NCBI GenBank assembly: GCA_013153375.1
Contig: JAADEN010000212.1
Coordinates: 1-20,385 of the forward strand
Origin: Chloroflexota bacterium
Lineage (GTDB): Bacteria > Chloroflexota > Anaerolineae > Anaerolineales > DRMV01
Length of the DNA: 20,385 nt
Direction of reading: 5' to 3'
Below the pieces are notes generated by a model. That model was not told the origin of the DNA, did no database searches, and worked only from the letters and a program-made list of their open reading frames with translations. The position numbers and the translations under genes are program-made. How positions within the stretch are numbered: position 1 is the first letter of the stretch; every line of letters starts with the position of its first letter. This document shows positions 6,605-14,645 of this stretch, in pieces.

Positions 6605-7720
6605 ATGAGCCGACAAGATCCTCGCTTCGCCTTCATCATCCATCCCATTGACCCGCGCGCGGATGTGCGGCGGCGCTATCCGTGGCTGGCCAAAGTGCTG
6701 CCCGAGGGCTGGATCCACTACCTCTCGGGCCTGTGGCCGCCCCTGAAACTTTCGGACATCGAGGGCATCGAATCCCAGGCCACGGGGGAGCGCATCCGCG
6801 GCTGGCTGCTGGCCTGCCCGCTGACGCCCCAGCGGATGCGCACTTCCGCGCTGGACTTCGTGTATCGCAAGATCATCCAAACCGTGCGTCTGGCCGAGCG
6901 GCTGGGGGCGGACATAGTCGGCCTGGGCGCGTGGACCGCGGCCATCGGCGACGCGGGCGAAACCGTGGCCCGCGCGGCCCGCATCCCGGTCACCACGGGC
7001 GACGCGTACACCGTGGCCGTGGTGGTCGAACAACTGCGGCAGGCCGCGCGCCTCCTGGGCGTGACCCCCTGGGAGGCCGCGACCGTGGCCGTGGTCGGCG
7101 CCACGGGAGCCATCGGCCGCGCGGCCGCGGACCTTCTGGCCGACCAGGTGGCGCGGGTGCTGCTGATCGGCCGCCGCCCGCGCGGGCTGCAACAAGTGGC
7201 CCAGGCCCTCACCGCGCGGCCGCGGCGGGCCACCGTGGAGGTCACCACCGACCTGCAGCGTTTGATCGAAGCGCCCTTCATCCTCTCGGCCACCACCGCG
7301 GGCCGGGCCGTCATCCAACCCGAATATCTGCAGCCCGGAAGCGTGGTGCTCGATGTGGCGTTGCCCCGCGATGTGTCCCTGCGCGTGCAACGCCACCGTC
7401 AGGATGTGCTGGTCCTCGACGGAGGCATCGTGCGCGTGCCCGGTCCGGTCAACTTCCACTTCAACTTCGGCCTGCCCCGGGGCCTGGCCTACGCGTGCAT
7501 GGCCGAGACCATGATTCTCACGCTGGAACGCCGCTTTGAGTGTTATACTATAGGGCGCAATATTCCGGTGGACAAGGTCAACGAGATCGCCCGTATGGGG
7601 GCCCGACACGGATTCGAGGTGGCTCCCTTGATGACTTTGGGGCGTCGCGTGCGCGCGGCCCAATGGGAACGGGTCCGCCACGCGGCCCAACAAGCCCGCT
7701 CCTCCAAGGAGGCGCTATGA
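6605..7720 (+). CDS. Acyl-ACP reductase-like (AAR family) Rossmann protein
   Basis: A 371-residue protein resembling cyanobacterial long-chain acyl-ACP reductase, which reduces fatty acyl-ACP to aldehyde with NADPH. Family landmarks occur in order: an N-terminal FAFIIHPIDP strand, the ADIVGLGAWTAAIGD segment, TTGDAYTVA, the nucleotide-binding VVGATGAIG near 163-171, the late GGIVRVPG, and YACMAE. Cys298 of that last motif aligns with the acyl-thioester cysteine of the cyanobacterial enzyme (Cys294). I chose ATG 6605 (or 6599, two residues longer) because it places this cysteine and the first strand as in the family; an earlier ATG at 6542 adds low-complexity residues. The 126-base gap before it holds a GGGGC/GCCCC hairpin (6501-6514) without a T-run. 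The gene ends inside the next start (ATGA overlap). No aldehyde-deformylating oxygenase is in the window, so the product's fate is open. Confidence 0.75.
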   Translation: MSRQDPRFAFIIHPIDPRADVRRRYPWLAKVLPEGWIHYLSGLWPPLKLSDIEGIESQATGERIRGWLLACPLTPQRMRTSALDFVYRKIIQTVRLAERLGADIVGLGAWTAAIGDAGETVARAARIPVTTGDAYTVAVVVEQLRQAARLLGVTPWEAATVAVVGATGAIGRAAADLLADQVARVLLIGRRPRGLQQVAQALTARPRRATVEVTTDLQRLIEAPFILSATTAGRAVIQPEYLQPGSVVLDVALPRDVSLRVQRHRQDVLVLDGGIVRVPGPVNFHFNFGLPRGLAYACMAETMILTLERRFECYTIGRNIPVDKVNEIARMGARHGFEVAPLMTLGRRVRAAQWERVRHAAQQARSSKEAL

Positions 7721-8607
7721 ACCGGCCTCGGCTACTGATTGTCGAAGACGACAAAGACACCGCGCAGATGCTCAAGTTGTTCTTCGAGCATCAGGACTAC
7801 GACATCGAGGTCGCCACCCGCGGCCGCGAAGCCGTAGAAAAGGCGCGCACCTTCCTGCCGAACCTCATCCTGCTGGACATCCTCTTGCCCGACATCGACG
7901 GCTACGAGGTCTTCCGCCAGATTCGCACCCTGCCCCGCACGGCCCACATCCCCGTCATCTTCCTCACCCAACGGGACGAGCGCTACGCGCGCATTCAGGG
8001 CCTGGAGATGGGCGCGGACGACTTCATCACCAAGCCCTTCGATCCCGACGAACTGCGCCTGCGGGTCAAGAACATCCTGCAGCGGGTCGAACGGGAGCGC
8101 CTGACCGACCCGCGCACCCATCTGCCTTCGGGGCGCTCGGTGGAGGACTACCTGCGCACCCTGATCCAACGCCGCGACTGGGCGCTGGTGGACATCTGGA
8201 TCAAGCACTTCGACGCGTTCCGCGAGGTGTACGGCTTCATCGCCGCGGACGATGTGCTGCGCTTCATGGGCATGCTGCTCACCCAAATCATGGACCAACT
8301 CGGGTCGGAGCAGGACTTCATCGGGCATCCGGGCGAGAGCGAGTTCATCGTGGTCACCGACGAAATGCGCGCGCCGCTGATCGCGGAGCACCTCAAAGCC
8401 CGCTTCGACGAGGATGTCAAGGCCCTCTACAACTACCGGGATCGGGAACGGGGGTATCTCATCGTCACGGGCGAGGACGGAACGCCGCAGACGGTCCCGC
8501 TGATGACGCTGGACATCGGCATCGTCCGGGCCCGGGAGCACGATTTTGCCGATATTCGCGAGATCACCGAGGTCGCGGCCCGCAGCCACCGCAAGCCCGC
8601 GGCCTGA
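7717..8607 (+). CDS. Response regulator: receiver plus degenerate GGDEF domain
   Basis: A 296-residue two-domain regulator. The N-terminal receiver (1-125) has the acidic pair Glu10/Asp11/Asp12, the phospho-acceptor Asp54 (LILLDILLPD) and the KPFD lysine near 105. A linker starting LTDPRTHLPSG resembles the DxLTGLPNR entry of GGDEF domains, and the second domain (about 130-285) keeps the fold's pattern. The active-site loop, however, reads GHPGESEF (about 204-211) in place of RYGGDEF, so diguanylate cyclase activity is unlikely; it may bind a nucleotide or act as a dimerisation module. ATG 7717 overlaps the preceding stop and has a strong AAGGAGG Shine-Dalgarno. It directly precedes the histidine kinase and is probably one of its targets. 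Confidence 0.87.
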   Translation: MNRPRLLIVEDDKDTAQMLKLFFEHQDYDIEVATRGREAVEKARTFLPNLILLDILLPDIDGYEVFRQIRTLPRTAHIPVIFLTQRDERYARIQGLEMGADDFITKPFDPDELRLRVKNILQRVERERLTDPRTHLPSGRSVEDYLRTLIQRRDWALVDIWIKHFDAFREVYGFIAADDVLRFMGMLLTQIMDQLGSEQDFIGHPGESEFIVVTDEMRAPLIAEHLKARFDEDVKALYNYRDRERGYLIVTGEDGTPQTVPLMTLDIGIVRAREHDFADIREITEVAARSHRKPAA

Positions 8608-8619
8608 TCGAGAGCGGCG

Positions 8620-11382
8620 ATGAGCACTCTGCCTCTCCCTTCGGCCACCGCCCAAAGCGTCGGCCAGGCGTGGGATTCCATCCTCCGCGCGCTGGACGCG
8701 GCGCAAGACGAAGAGAGCCTTTTGCGCCAGGTGGTGCAAAATCTGGCCTCTCTGGTGCCCCACGACACGGCCACCTTGTGGCGCAAAGAGGGCTCGCGGT
8801 TGGTCGTCGTGGCCGAGCACGGCTACGCGGCGGACGAATCGCCCCTGGGATTGCAGGTTGACATTCAAGATAGCCGCATCTTCCAAACCATCACCGCCCA
8901 ACGCCAAATCCTGTATGTCCCCGATGTGACCCAGGATGCGCGCTTTCCGGCCCGCGAGCAAGCGCCCCGCCGGAGTTGGCTGGGCGTCCCCGTGCAGGTG
9001 GGGGACGAAATCTTGGGCCTGCTGGTGCTCGAAGCCCGCGCGCCCCACGCGTTTCAAGACGAGCACATCGGCCTCGTCCACGGCTTTGCCCGTCTGCTGG
9101 GCCAATACTGGCAGCAGCATCGCACCCTGGCCCAACTGCGGGCCGAGCGCAACCAGGCCCAGGAACTGGCCCAACGGCTGGAACTGCTGCACACCGTCAT
9201 CCGCGATTTGACCTCCACCCTGGACGCCCGGCGCATCTGGGCCCGCGCGACCCGGCACCTGCAAAGCGCGCTCCAAGCGCCGCGGGTCACCGCGCTCAGC
9301 CCCGACACCCGCGGCCGGGTCATGCTCGAAGTGGAAATTCCCCCCGTTGACGACGAATACGCGCAGGACCGGCCCGTGCCTTTGCGGCCCCTGTTCGCGT
9401 TCTTGAAGGAGAGCGGCGGCCGGCTGCTGCATGTGCGCGATCCCTGGCGGGAGCCCTTGCTGACCTCGGCCGCGGCCTTCTTCCGGGCCCGCCACCTGGG
9501 CCACGCGCTCATCGTCCCCGTGGCCGACGAGGAGCACCTGCACGGCGCGTTCATCGTGTGGGACACGGAGCCCATCCCCCCCGAACGCATCGAACTGGCC
9601 CGCACCCTGGCCCAACAGACCGCGGCCAGTCTGCGCAACGCCCGGCTCTACCACATCACGCGGCAACTGAGCGCCCGGCTGGAGCAGCAGGTGGAAGAGC
9701 GCACCGCGGCCCTGCGGGCCGAGCACCGCCGCGCGCAACTCATGGCCCACATCTTCGCGGAGTTGGCCGGCAGTCTGGATCTCGACCAGGTGCTCAACCG
9801 CACCCTGGACACGCTGTGCGAGGGCCTGCACGCGACCCAGGGCGTGGTGCTGCACATCCCGCCCGACGACCCGACGAACATCGTTTGGCGGGCCGGCCGC
9901 GGGCCCCGACGCCCCGAATACGGCGGGCAAAAGGTGGACCTGAAGCCCGACGATCCCTGGCTGCGGTGGGTGACCCGCGAGCACAAGGTGCTGCTCATCG
10001 AGCCCGACACCCCCTGGCCGCCCGGCTGGGCCGAGATCTTCGGCCACTATCCCCGGGGCGTGGCCGCGCCTTTGCTCCTGGGCGCGGAGGCCCACGGCGT
10101 CTTGCTGTTGCTCCGCGAGCACGATCGCCCCTGGCCCCAGGCCGACATCGAACTGGTGCAGGCCACGGCCATGCAAATGGCGACCGTCATCCAGAACGCC
10201 AATGTGGTGCAACTGCTGCACCGCCAGATCGCGGAGACCATGGAAATCTCCCGCGAGCGGCAAATCGAGGCCAGCCGGATGCGGGCCATCCTCGAAGCCG
10301 TGGCCGACGGCATTCTGGTCACCGACCCGCGCGGGCAGGTGACCCTGGTCAACCCCTCGGCCGAGCGCCTGTTGGGCCTGAAAGAGGACGAATTGCTGGG
10401 CCAGCCTCTGGAGCGTTTTCGGGGCCTGTTCGGCGCGCAGGGCCAGGCCTGGCTGGAGCACATCCGCCTTTGGTCGCAAAACCCCGCGGCCTACACGCCC
10501 GGCGAAACCGCGGCCTCGCAAATCGAACTCGAGGACGGGCGGGTGCTGGCCATCCACCTGGCGCCGGTGTTCATGCAGCAGCGTTTTCTGGGCACGGTGT
10601 CCGCGATTCGCGACATCACCCACCACATCGAAGTGGACCGGATGAAGTCGGAATTCGTGGCCACGGTCAGCCACGAACTGCGCACGCCCCTCACGGCCAT
10701 CAAGGGGTATGTGGACCTGCTGACCAAGCCCCAAATCATGGGCGAACTCAACCCCAAGCAGGCCAAGGCCGTGGCCGTCATTCGGCGGCATGTGCAGCGC
10801 CTGATCAGCCTGGTCAACGACCTGCTCACCCTCTCGCGGCTGGAATCGGGCCGCATGCACATCGAGCCCCGCGTCGTGGACCTGGCCCCCATTCTGGAAG
10901 AAGTGGTGGACGAATTTCGGCGTCAAATGCGCGACCGCGGCCGGGATCTGACCATCACGCTGGACCTGCCGGCCCACCTCCCGCCGGTGCTGGCCGACCC
11001 TCAGCGGGTGCGGCAAATCGTGGGCAATCTGGTGGAGAACGCGGGCCGCTACACGCCCGACCGCGGCCAGGTGACCGTAAGCGCCCACGCGCAGGACGCG
11101 TTCGTGCAGGTCAGCGTCCACGATACGGGCATCGGCATCCAACCCCAGGACCTGGATCGGGTCTTCGAACGCTTCTACCGCGGCGAGCACCCCCTGGTGA
11201 TGCAGACGCCCGGCACGGGCTTGGGGTTGGCCATTGTCAAGCAACTGGTGGAGATGCACGGCGGACGCATCTGGGTCGAGAGCACGGGCGTGCCCGGTGA
11301 GGGCACCACTTTCCACTTCACCTTGCCGCTGGCCCCCTCGGATGCGTCCCCCACCGACGAGTTGACGGCGCCCAGGGAGTGA
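8620..11382 (+). CDS. Soluble hybrid-sensing histidine kinase (GAF-GAF-GAF-PAS-HisKA-HATPase)
   Basis: A 920-residue sensor kinase without transmembrane segments. Domains in order: GAF-like at about 20-165, a second GAF-like region at 190-345, a coiled-coil linker (LEQQVEERTAALRAEHRR, about 350-370), a third GAF-like domain at 375-530, a PAS domain at 553-670 opening with ILEAVADGILVTD, HisKA with phospho-acceptor His685 (SHELRTPL), and HATPase_c at 790-905 with the N-box NLVENAGRY near 803 and the G2 box GTGLGLAIV near 864. It should autophosphorylate and pass phosphate to the receivers encoded on both sides. The ligand of the GAF domains is not evident; no obvious haem or phytochrome cysteine was recognised. 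ATG 8620 lies 12 bases after the preceding stop. The 3' end overlaps the Shine-Dalgarno of the next receiver gene. Confidence 0.92.
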   Translation: MSTLPLPSATAQSVGQAWDSILRALDAAQDEESLLRQVVQNLASLVPHDTATLWRKEGSRLVVVAEHGYAADESPLGLQVDIQDSRIFQTITAQRQILYVPDVTQDARFPAREQAPRRSWLGVPVQVGDEILGLLVLEARAPHAFQDEHIGLVHGFARLLGQYWQQHRTLAQLRAERNQAQELAQRLELLHTVIRDLTSTLDARRIWARATRHLQSALQAPRVTALSPDTRGRVMLEVEIPPVDDEYAQDRPVPLRPLFAFLKESGGRLLHVRDPWREPLLTSAAAFFRARHLGHALIVPVADEEHLHGAFIVWDTEPIPPERIELARTLAQQTAASLRNARLYHITRQLSARLEQQVEERTAALRAEHRRAQLMAHIFAELAGSLDLDQVLNRTLDTLCEGLHATQGVVLHIPPDDPTNIVWRAGRGPRRPEYGGQKVDLKPDDPWLRWVTREHKVLLIEPDTPWPPGWAEIFGHYPRGVAAPLLLGAEAHGVLLLLREHDRPWPQADIELVQATAMQMATVIQNANVVQLLHRQIAETMEISRERQIEASRMRAILEAVADGILVTDPRGQVTLVNPSAERLLGLKEDELLGQPLERFRGLFGAQGQAWLEHIRLWSQNPAAYTPGETAASQIELEDGRVLAIHLAPVFMQQRFLGTVSAIRDITHHIEVDRMKSEFVATVSHELRTPLTAIKGYVDLLTKPQIMGELNPKQAKAVAVIRRHVQRLISLVNDLLTLSRLESGRMHIEPRVVDLAPILEEVVDEFRRQMRDRGRDLTITLDLPAHLPPVLADPQRVRQIVGNLVENAGRYTPDRGQVTVSAHAQDAFVQVSVHDTGIGIQPQDLDRVFERFYRGEHPLVMQTPGTGLGLAIVKQLVEMHGGRIWVESTGVPGEGTTFHFTLPLAPSDASPTDELTAPRE

Positions 11383-11387
11383 ACACC

Positions 11388-11756
11388 ATGCCCAAGATCC
11401 TCATCGCCGAAGACGAACCCGACATCCGCGAACTGGTGGCTTTGATCTTGGAGTTGGACGGACACACGGTGGTGCAGGCCCGAGACGGTCAGGAAGCCAT
11501 CGAAAAAGCCCGCCAGGAGCGGCCGGATTTGATTCTCATGGATGTGCGCATGCCCCGGATGAACGGGTACGAGGCCTGCGAGGTGCTCAAAGCCGATGCG
11601 CAGACGCGCGACATCCCCGTGGTGTTCTTGTCGGCCAAAGGCCAGGCCGGTGAAGTGGAAGCCGGCTATCGGGCCGGGGCCATCGCTTATCTCATCAAGC
11701 CTTTCGACGCAGAGGAACTTCTGGAACAGATCAAACGCACGCTAACGCACGCGTAG
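11388..11756 (+). CDS. Single-domain response regulator (CheY/Spo0F-like)
   Basis: A 122-residue stand-alone receiver. It has acidic residues Glu8-Asp9-Glu10, phospho-acceptor Asp52 (LILMDVRMP), the switch serine in FLSAKG and the lysine of IKPFD. There is no output domain, so it probably acts by protein contact or as a phosphorelay intermediate. I prefer ATG 11388, placed eight bases after AGGGAG, over the GTG at 11379 that overlaps the kinase stop. It is the second receiver flanking the kinase and is followed ten bases later by the serine-less hydrolase gene, its possible partner. Confidence 0.9.
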   Translation: MPKILIAEDEPDIRELVALILELDGHTVVQARDGQEAIEKARQERPDLILMDVRMPRMNGYEACEVLKADAQTRDIPVVFLSAKGQAGEVEAGYRAGAIAYLIKPFDAEELLEQIKRTLTHA

Positions 11757-11766
11757 AGTCGAGGTC

Positions 11767-12576
11767 ATGAGCGCGCTGCTGCTGCCGAACCGCACTTTCC
11801 TGCACTACGAGGTCCTGGGCCGCGGGATGCCCCCGGTGCTGTTTTTGCACACCTGGGTCGGTTCGTGGCGCTACTGGCTGGCGACCATGGAGGAACTCTC
11901 CATCAATCACCGCACCTACGCGTTGGACTTCGCCGGTTTCGGCAGCACCCTGGGCGGTCATCTGCGTCAGGAACTGGACGACTATCTGGAACAGGTGGAA
12001 TACTTCATCCAGTCCATGGAGTTGCGGGAAGTGGTCTTGGTGGGCCACGGTCTGGGCGCGGTGGTGGCCATCGCGCTGGCGGCCCGGCATCGGGAGCGCG
12101 TCCAGAGGCTGGTCACCATCGGAGCGCCCTTGCAACCCGGCTGGAACGCCGCGCTGCCTTCCGGCGCGGTCGAGGCGCTGGCGCGGCTGGTGGGCCGCAA
12201 AAAAGAGGCCTTCTACACCGACCTGCTGCTGCCCGAGGTGCGCCGGGTCAGCCCCCAGGCCTATCAGGCCGCGCTGCAGGCCAGCGCGGCGGTGGATGTC
12301 CTGGCCCTGGCCCGGGAGACGACCCAGCCCTGGCTGGCCCTCTACGGGAGCCAGGATCCCATCTTTCAGCACATCATGGAGCGCAACAACGGCTACTGGC
12401 CCCTGCCCAGTTCACCCGCGCATCATGTGCTGGTGTTCGAGCGCAGCGGCCACTTTCCCATGCTCGAAGCCCCCCGCCCCTTCCATCGTCTGTTGCGCGA
12501 CTTCCTCGGCCTGCCCGCAGGCGGCGATCTTCGCGATTTGCAGTTGCGAGACGAATGGCGACGACGCTTTCGCTGA
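11767..12576 (+). CDS. Alpha/beta hydrolase paralogue lacking the nucleophilic serine
   Basis: A 269-residue alpha/beta hydrolase fold protein, paralogous to the one at 4362-5177. The nucleophile elbow reads GHGLGA, with Gly95 (codon ggt, 12049-12051) where the paralogue has serine, and the oxyanion-loop motif HGW has become HTW. The acid Asp197 (YGSQDP) and base His229 (SGHFPMLE) are kept. A serine-hydrolase reaction is therefore not expected; it may bind a ligand or a partner protein, in the way the RsbQ hydrolase works with a sensor protein in Bacillus (RsbQ itself keeps its serine). It sits ten bases after a receiver gene, which supports a signalling role. The reading frame is intact and the flanking motifs conserved, so it is not a decaying pseudogene by appearance. 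Its last 22 bases overlap the next gene. Confidence 0.85.
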   Translation: MSALLLPNRTFLHYEVLGRGMPPVLFLHTWVGSWRYWLATMEELSINHRTYALDFAGFGSTLGGHLRQELDDYLEQVEYFIQSMELREVVLVGHGLGAVVAIALAARHRERVQRLVTIGAPLQPGWNAALPSGAVEALARLVGRKKEAFYTDLLLPEVRRVSPQAYQAALQASAAVDVLALARETTQPWLALYGSQDPIFQHIMERNNGYWPLPSSPAHHVLVFERSGHFPMLEAPRPFHRLLRDFLGLPAGGDLRDLQLRDEWRRRFR

Positions 12577-13442
12577 ACCTGCTTCTCGTGGGCGCGCTGC
12601 TGCTGGGGTGGGGGCATCTCCCGGGGCGCATCACGGCCCCCGCCGCGCCGCGTCCGGCCGCCTTCCATCTGGGCGCGCCCGCGTCCTGCGCGGAAAGCGG
12701 CTCCGTGGACGAGGTCGCGGTGCCCACCACTTATCTGGCGGATGGTGAGATTCGGGCCCTGGTGTACCTGCCGCCCTGCTACGACCCCCAAGCCAGGCCG
12801 GGCTACCCCCTGTTGGTGCTCATCCACGGCCAGGGCTACACGCCCCAACAGTGGTTGGATCTGGACCTCCCAGGCCGGGCGGACGCGCTCATCCAGCGCG
12901 GCGAAGCCCCGCCTTTCGTGGTGCTCATGCCTTACGACCCGCCGCCGGCCATGCGCCCGCCCCATACGGGCTTCGACGAGGCGTTTTTGAACGACCTGCT
13001 GCCCTGGTTCACCCAGCGCTATCCGGTGCGCGCCGAGCGCGAATATTGGGCCGTGGGCGGCATTTCGCGCGGCGCGGCCTGGGCCATCCACTTCGGCCTG
13101 CAAGGGTGGGACCGCTTCGGCGCGCTGGGCGGCCACAGCCCGCCCGTGTTCTGGAGCGACAGCCCGCACCTGCGCGCCTGGCTGACTTCCATCCCTGAGG
13201 CGGCGTGGCCGCGCATTTACCTGGACATCGGAGACGCGGACCGGCAGGATATTCTGGGCGCGGCCCGCGACTTCGAGAGCCTGCTGACCGAGATGGGCAT
13301 CCCCCACGAGTGGCACTTGAATGTGGGCCGCCACGAGCAGGCCTATTGGGACGCGCACCTGGAGGATTATCTGCGCTGGTACGCCGCGGCCTGGAGCCCG
13401 GCCGCACCGGAGGCGTCCCCCACCCAGGAGGACTCGCGGTGA
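12555..13442 (+). CDS. Secreted/anchored esterase (esterase D/Fes-like, PF00756 type)
   Basis: A 295-residue protein with a hydrophobic N-terminal segment (LNLLLVGALLLGW, residues 7-19) that looks like a signal peptide or anchor. The remainder resembles the putative-esterase family: RALVYLPPCYDP, LLVLIHGQGY, the nucleophile elbow GGISRG with Ser171, a candidate acid in DIGDADRQD, and the base in VGRHEQAYW. Members hydrolyse esters of carbohydrates, siderophores or acyl chains; the substrate here is unknown. ATG 12555 lies within the end of the preceding hydrolase gene, in another frame, with only a weak GCGAG before it, so translation probably depends on coupling. Its stop overlaps the GTG of tgt. 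Confidence 0.8.
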   Translation: MATTLSLNLLLVGALLLGWGHLPGRITAPAAPRPAAFHLGAPASCAESGSVDEVAVPTTYLADGEIRALVYLPPCYDPQARPGYPLLVLIHGQGYTPQQWLDLDLPGRADALIQRGEAPPFVVLMPYDPPPAMRPPHTGFDEAFLNDLLPWFTQRYPVRAEREYWAVGGISRGAAWAIHFGLQGWDRFGALGGHSPPVFWSDSPHLRAWLTSIPEAAWPRIYLDIGDADRQDILGAARDFESLLTEMGIPHEWHLNVGRHEQAYWDAHLEDYLRWYAAAWSPAAPEASPTQEDSR

Positions 13443-14587
13443 CGACCTCGTGGTTTCGCTTCGAAGTGCAGGCCACCGCGGGCAAGGCCCGCGCGGGGGT
13501 GTTCCATACGCCCCACGGGCCGCTGCTCACGCCCGTCTTCGCGCCCGTGGGGACCCAGGCCACGGTCAAGGCGCTGACGCCGGCCCAGGTGCGGGACGCG
13601 GGCGCGACGCTGGTGCTGGCCAACACTTATCACCTCTACCTGCGCCCCGGCGCGGATCTGGTGGCCGAGATGGGCGGCCTGCACCGTTTCATGGCCTGGG
13701 AGGGGCCCATCCTCACCGATTCGGGCGGGTTTCAGGTCTTCTCGCTGGGCGATCTGCGCCAGGTGGACGACGACGGGGTGACTTTTCGGAGCCACCTGGA
13801 CGGCTCGCTGCACCGCTTCACGCCCGAGGTGTCGGTGCGGGTGCAAGAGCAACTGGGCGCGGACATCATCATGGCGTTCGACGAGTGCCCCGAGCCTTAC
13901 GACCGGGCGTACAACGAGCGCGCGCTGGAACGCACCCACCGCTGGGCCGAGCGCAGCCTGCGGGCGCATACCCGCCGCGACCAGGCTCTGTTCGGCATCG
14001 TCCAGGGCGGCGTGTTCCCGGACCTGCGGGAGCGTTCGGCCCGCTTCATCGCCTCGCTGGGGTTCCCGGGCCACGCGATCGGCGGCCTGTCGGTGGGCGA
14101 AACCAAGGCCGAGATGTACGCCACGGTGGATCTGGTGACCGACATCCTGCCCGCGGACAAGCCCCGCTACCTCATGGGCGTGGGCACGCCCGAGGACCTG
14201 GTGGAAGGCGTCGCCCGAGGGGTGGACATGTTCGACTGTGTGCTGCCCACCCGCTTGGCCCGCCACGGCACGGCCATGTTGCGCGACGGGCGGCGGCTCA
14301 ACATGCGCAACGCTCGGTTCGCGCGCGACCCGCGCCCCATCGACGCGCAGTGCACCTGTTATACTTGCCGCACTTTCAGCCGGGCGTACCTGCGGCATCT
14401 GGTGGTGGCCAAAGAGATGCTGGCCGCCACGCTGCTGTCCATTCACAACATTCACACCCTCACCCAACTGACCCGCGACATGCGGCAGGCCATTCTGGAA
14501 GGCCGCTTCGAGGAATGGGCCGCAACCTGGCGCGCTGCCCAGCGCCAGACGGAGGATGAGGGTCGGGCCGCGGAAGACCGCGCCTGA
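13439..14587 (+). CDS. tgt: tRNA-guanine transglycosylase
   Basis: A 382-residue enzyme that exchanges guanine-34 for preQ1 in tRNAs with GUN anticodons, on the queuosine pathway. Recognised features: LANTYHLYLRPG near 62, catalytic Asp94 in LTDSGGFQVFS, FGIVQGG near 183, the nucleophile aspartate of MFDCVLPTR (about 266), and the zinc site CTCYTC with Cys305, Cys307 and Cys310 plus a histidine in SIHNIHTL. Length and motif positions match the E. coli enzyme closely. The GTG start at 13439 overlaps the esterase stop (GTGA) and has AGGAGG seven bases upstream. No other queuosine gene is in the window. The last 25 residues are charged and not conserved. Confidence 0.96.
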   Translation: MTTSWFRFEVQATAGKARAGVFHTPHGPLLTPVFAPVGTQATVKALTPAQVRDAGATLVLANTYHLYLRPGADLVAEMGGLHRFMAWEGPILTDSGGFQVFSLGDLRQVDDDGVTFRSHLDGSLHRFTPEVSVRVQEQLGADIIMAFDECPEPYDRAYNERALERTHRWAERSLRAHTRRDQALFGIVQGGVFPDLRERSARFIASLGFPGHAIGGLSVGETKAEMYATVDLVTDILPADKPRYLMGVGTPEDLVEGVARGVDMFDCVLPTRLARHGTAMLRDGRRLNMRNARFARDPRPIDAQCTCYTCRTFSRAYLRHLVVAKEMLAATLLSIHNIHTLTQLTRDMRQAILEGRFEEWAATWRAAQRQTEDEGRAAEDRA

Positions 14588-14645
14588 ACCGCCGGGACCC
14601 TCGGCCGCGCTTCCGACGACCGACCCGACTTTTAGGAGGTGGAAC

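Noticed and set aside
7541..7552. TATACT-like internal promoter inside the acyl-ACP-reductase-like gene
   Set aside because: No suitable -35 lies 16-18 bases upstream, and the bases encode conserved-looking residues. A weak internal promoter for the receiver and kinase cannot be excluded.
7732..11316. Very long open frame on the minus strand, opposite the response regulator and kinase genes
   Set aside because: It is antisense to well-conserved genes, has no family motifs and a skewed His/Gln/Arg/Gly composition; such shadow frames are usual in GC-rich DNA. The same applies to minus 5078-7693, plus 66-2177 and minus 18513-20366.
14357..14366. TGTTATACT, an extended -10-like motif inside tgt
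   Set aside because: It encodes the conserved CTCYTC zinc site of tgt and is nearly 300 bases from the yjbQ start, so it is best explained by coding constraint.
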